DNA of 27,500 bases from assembly GCA_021775835.1 (NCBI GenBank), contig JAJFHC010000130.1:1-27500 (forward strand), written 5' to 3'. Position 1 is the stretch's first letter; every line of letters begins with the position of its first letter. Both the position numbers and the translations under genes were made by a program. The notes beneath the pieces are model-generated. The model ran no database searches. It had not been told where the DNA came from and saw only the letters and a program-made list of their open reading frames with translations. Positions 25,551 through 27,500 of this stretch are shown in pieces. Origin of the DNA: Hyphomicrobiales bacterium (GTDB lineage Bacteria > Pseudomonadota > Alphaproteobacteria > Rhizobiales > JAJFHC01).

Positions 25551-26999
25551 GTGGATCATAGTTCGGGTTCCACCTTGTCCAACGGACGGATTGTTCTTTC
25601 AGGCGAAGACGCTGCCTTCGCCCGCCAGGTAGAGCGGGTATGTGCCTCTCTGCCGGGCCTTGAACCGATACCTTGCGCCCTGTCGGAATTGAAGGATCAG
25701 GCGTGCGAGAGCAACATTGTCATCGTGGACCTGGACGACAGCCGGGACGACCCGTTCGCAATGCTCCAAACCTTGTCCGCCCTGCCCCGCCGTTGCGTTA
25801 TTGCCGTGACATCAAGTGCGTCCGTGAGTCTGGCCGTCGATGCCATGCGTCATGGGGCAAACGATTTTATCGTCAAACCGGTTTCAGATGTACGGTTGAG
25901 AGAGACCCTGGAAGACTTCCAGTTAGCCCCCCAACTTCAATCCCGGGAAGAAACCACCAGCGCCGAGGAGAACGGGAAGGCATCGTTTCAGGCCTTCATC
26001 GGTGGGTCGGACGTCATGGGAACGGTCTACCGAACAATCCGTAAGGCGGCATCGTCGACGGCAAGCGTCTTTATCCAGGGTGAGAGCGGTACGGGCAAGG
26101 AACTGTGCGCGGAGGCAATTCACGCTCTCAGCCCGCGGTCTCAGGGTCCGATGATCTCGCTCAATTGTTCCGCGATACCGCGCGATCTCATGGAAAGTGA
26201 AATATTCGGCCATGAAAAAGGCGCTTTCACCGGCGCATCGCAGAACCGGGACGGCGCCGCACAGGCGGCGGACGGCGGCACGTTGTTCCTTGATGAGATC
26301 TGTGAAATGGACCTGTCCCTTCAAGCCAAGCTGCTGCGCTTCATCCAGACCGGGACGGTGACGAAGGTCGGCGGCAACACGCCGCGAAAGGTCGACGTGC
26401 GTTTTGTCTGTGCCACCAACAAGTCACCACAAGCCGCGGTGCAGTCAGGCCAGTTTCGCGCCGATCTGTTTTATCGCCTGCACGTCCTGCCCATAACCCT
26501 GCCGCCGCTACGGGACCGCTGCGGCGACGCTGTTGCCATCGCAGAGTCGACGCTGGCGTCAATCGCCCGCGAAGAAGGCCGGAGGTTTCATCGGATCGAC
26601 GAAAGCGCTCGCTCGCTTATTGGCAGCTATCAATGGCCGGGAAACGTCCGTGAACTTCTCAACGTGCTTCGCAATGTGGTTGTCATGAACGACGACGACG
26701 TCGTAACCGGACCCATGTTCGCTCTGGCGCTTGCCCATGGCAGCCGCTTGCCCGATCCGGTTGCAGGAGGGGAACAGGTCATCGCGTTTCCCGTCGAACG
26801 CAGCAGGGATCATTCAATTGCCTCGTTTCCACACGGTAACACCGGACAGGTTCGCCCGCTTTGGGAGCAGGAGCGCGACATCATCGAGTCTGCCATTGCC
26901 TCCTGCAATGGCAACATCGTGCAGGCCGCTGCAAGGCTTGGCGTCAATCCTTCTACGATTTACCGCAAGCGTCAAAGCTGGGCAGCGGGCGCCGCGTAA
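25551..26999 (+). CDS. Sigma-54-dependent transcriptional activator with a degenerate receiver domain
   Basis: A 482-residue NtrC-family bacterial enhancer-binding protein. The N-terminal receiver-like domain (about 12-125) keeps a possible phosphoacceptor Asp60 (IVIVDLDD), a Thr and the IVKPV lysine, but the acidic pair at the start is replaced by LSGED, so phosphorylation is doubtful. The AAA+ domain (about 145-390) has GESGTGKE, the sigma-54-contacting loop GAFTGA (224-229), GTLFLDEI and WPGNVREL. A Fis-type helix-turn-helix closes the protein (NIVQAAARLGVNPSTIYRKRQSW). GTG 25551 is preceded by AAGGGG at eight bases. Divergence from a TipF-like gene suggests flagellar or surface control, as for FlbD, but this is inference; I see no convincing sigma-54 promoter in the window. 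Confidence 0.9.
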   Translation: MDHSSGSTLSNGRIVLSGEDAAFARQVERVCASLPGLEPIPCALSELKDQACESNIVIVDLDDSRDDPFAMLQTLSALPRRCVIAVTSSASVSLAVDAMRHGANDFIVKPVSDVRLRETLEDFQLAPQLQSREETTSAEENGKASFQAFIGGSDVMGTVYRTIRKAASSTASVFIQGESGTGKELCAEAIHALSPRSQGPMISLNCSAIPRDLMESEIFGHEKGAFTGASQNRDGAAQAADGGTLFLDEICEMDLSLQAKLLRFIQTGTVTKVGGNTPRKVDVRFVCATNKSPQAAVQSGQFRADLFYRLHVLPITLPPLRDRCGDAVAIAESTLASIAREEGRRFHRIDESARSLIGSYQWPGNVRELLNVLRNVVVMNDDDVVTGPMFALALAHGSRLPDPVAGGEQVIAFPVERSRDHSIASFPHGNTGQVRPLWEQERDIIESAIASCNGNIVQAAARLGVNPSTIYRKRQSWAAGAA

Positions 27000-27064
27000 T
27001 CCGCGAAGCAGCACGTACGATTAACCGCCGTTAACAATACGGGGAAAGTTTTTTCCGCGATTCG

Positions 27065-27094
27065 CTTGACATTTTCCGCTGTATTTTCTACATC
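27065..27094 (+). promoter_or_regulatory. Probable groESL promoter (RpoH-like or sigma-70-like)
   Basis: CTTGACA at 27065-27071 serves as -35, and CTACAT or TACATC (27088-27094) as -10, at 16-17 bases. CTTG at the -35 and the CCAT-like bases after the -10 fit alphaproteobacterial heat-shock promoters. The CIRCE element starts 12 bases downstream, where the initial transcript would lie. Upstream, TTAACCGCCGTTAA at 27021-27034 is a further short inverted repeat. Apart from these elements and CIRCE, the 222-base gap holds no gene. Confidence 0.65.
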
Positions 27095-27106
27095 CCATCC
27101 CAGTTG

Positions 27107-27133
27107 TTAGCACTCGACATGAATGAGTGCTAA
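27107..27133. promoter_or_regulatory. CIRCE operator (HrcA binding site)
   Basis: TTAGCACTC, nine spacer bases (GACATGAAT), then GAGTGCTAA: a perfect match to the CIRCE consensus with full symmetry. It lies between the promoter and groES, so HrcA bound here would block groESL transcription until heat stress inactivates it. This implies an hrcA gene elsewhere in the genome. Confidence 0.98.
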
Positions 27134-27221
27134 CACACCTTTGGTTTCGGACTTACCGTCCTAGATCAAGAGGATTTAGAAAACCAACCTAACCAACATA
27201 TGTACTGAGGAGAAATCAGAC

Positions 27222-27500
27222 ATGAATTTCCGTCCTCTCCACGACCGCGTACTTGTACGTCGCGTCGAAGAAGACACGAAGACCGCTGGCGGGATCATCA
27301 TTCCCGAAACGGCTCAAGAAAAGCCATCCCAGGGTGAAATCGTTTCAACCGGCCCTGGCGCCAAAGGCGAAGATGGAGCCATCAGCCCGCTTGATGTCTC
27401 GAAGGGCGACAAAGTCCTTTTCGGCAAATGGTCCGGCACTGAAGTCAAGATCAACGGCGAAGACCTGCTGATCATGAAAGAAGCCGACATCATGGGCGTC
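27222..27500 (+). CDS. groES: Co-chaperonin GroES (3' partial)
   Basis: The lid of the GroEL folding chamber. The 93 visible residues start [14 protein letters not shown] and contain the mobile loop with [13 protein letters not shown], then [10 protein letters not shown] and [32 protein letters not shown]. The family is about 95-105 residues, so only a few residues and the stop lie beyond the window. ATG 27222 follows GAGGAG at a good distance. Expression should be controlled by the CIRCE element upstream and possibly by RpoH; groEL is expected directly downstream. Confidence 0.98.
   Translation, partial: MNFRPLHDRVLVRRVEEDTKTAGGIIIPETAQEKPSQGEIVSTGPGAKGEDGAISPLDVSKGDKVLFGKWSGTEVKINGEDLLIMKEADIMGV

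Overview
The window is a chromosomal stretch of a free-living alphaproteobacterium, probably related to Rhodospirillales. I infer this from the run ribF-ileS-lspA-DUF3035 lipoprotein-two M16 peptidases, a CheY beginning MAVD with a compact CheZ, a TipF-like EAL protein, a TIGR01459-type HAD protein and a CIRCE-controlled groES. I cannot name the genus. Base composition and coding style look even throughout. I saw no insertion sequence, prophage, CRISPR array, tRNA or rRNA, and no gap between genes exceeds 300 bases.

Layout. Positions 2-1818 (+) hold the end of purD and a RibD-C/DHFR-like reductase. Positions 1960-4756 (+) hold a small sugar-acid module: a mandelate racemase/enolase superfamily enzyme, 2-dehydro-3-deoxygalactonokinase (dgoK) and KDPGal aldolase (dgoA). 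Together the last two turn 2-keto-3-deoxygalactonate into pyruvate and glyceraldehyde 3-phosphate. Positions 4862-6796 (+) hold an APH-fold kinase-like protein and a patatin phospholipase. Positions 6780-8697 are RNA modification: tadA (-), then overlapping rluB and rsmD (+). Positions 8704-12793 (-) hold mutL (endonuclease type), pgi and an Asp/Glu racemase-like protein.

Positions 12824-21437 (-) are mainly envelope and housekeeping. Read in transcription order they are a MaoC hydratase, ribF, ileS, lspA, a DUF3035 lipoprotein, a catalytic M16 peptidase and its non-catalytic partner. lspA starts inside the ileS stop codon. LspA processes lipoproteins such as the one encoded next to it.

Positions 21716-26999 are a signalling island: cheY and cheZ (+) ending in a strong terminator, a HAD phosphatase-like protein (-), a TipF-like degenerate EAL protein (-), and a divergent sigma-54 activator (+) with a degenerate receiver. 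Its intergenic DNA is rich in inverted repeats and GTTAAC sites. The window ends with an RpoH-like promoter, a perfect CIRCE operator and groES, which runs off the edge.

No clearly new multi-gene system is visible. The best leads are an EF-hand-like loop at the N terminus of CheZ, an MR-superfamily enzyme with a Glu in place of the usual dyad Asp beside dgoK-dgoA, and the symmetric DNA element between the EAL and sigma-54 genes.
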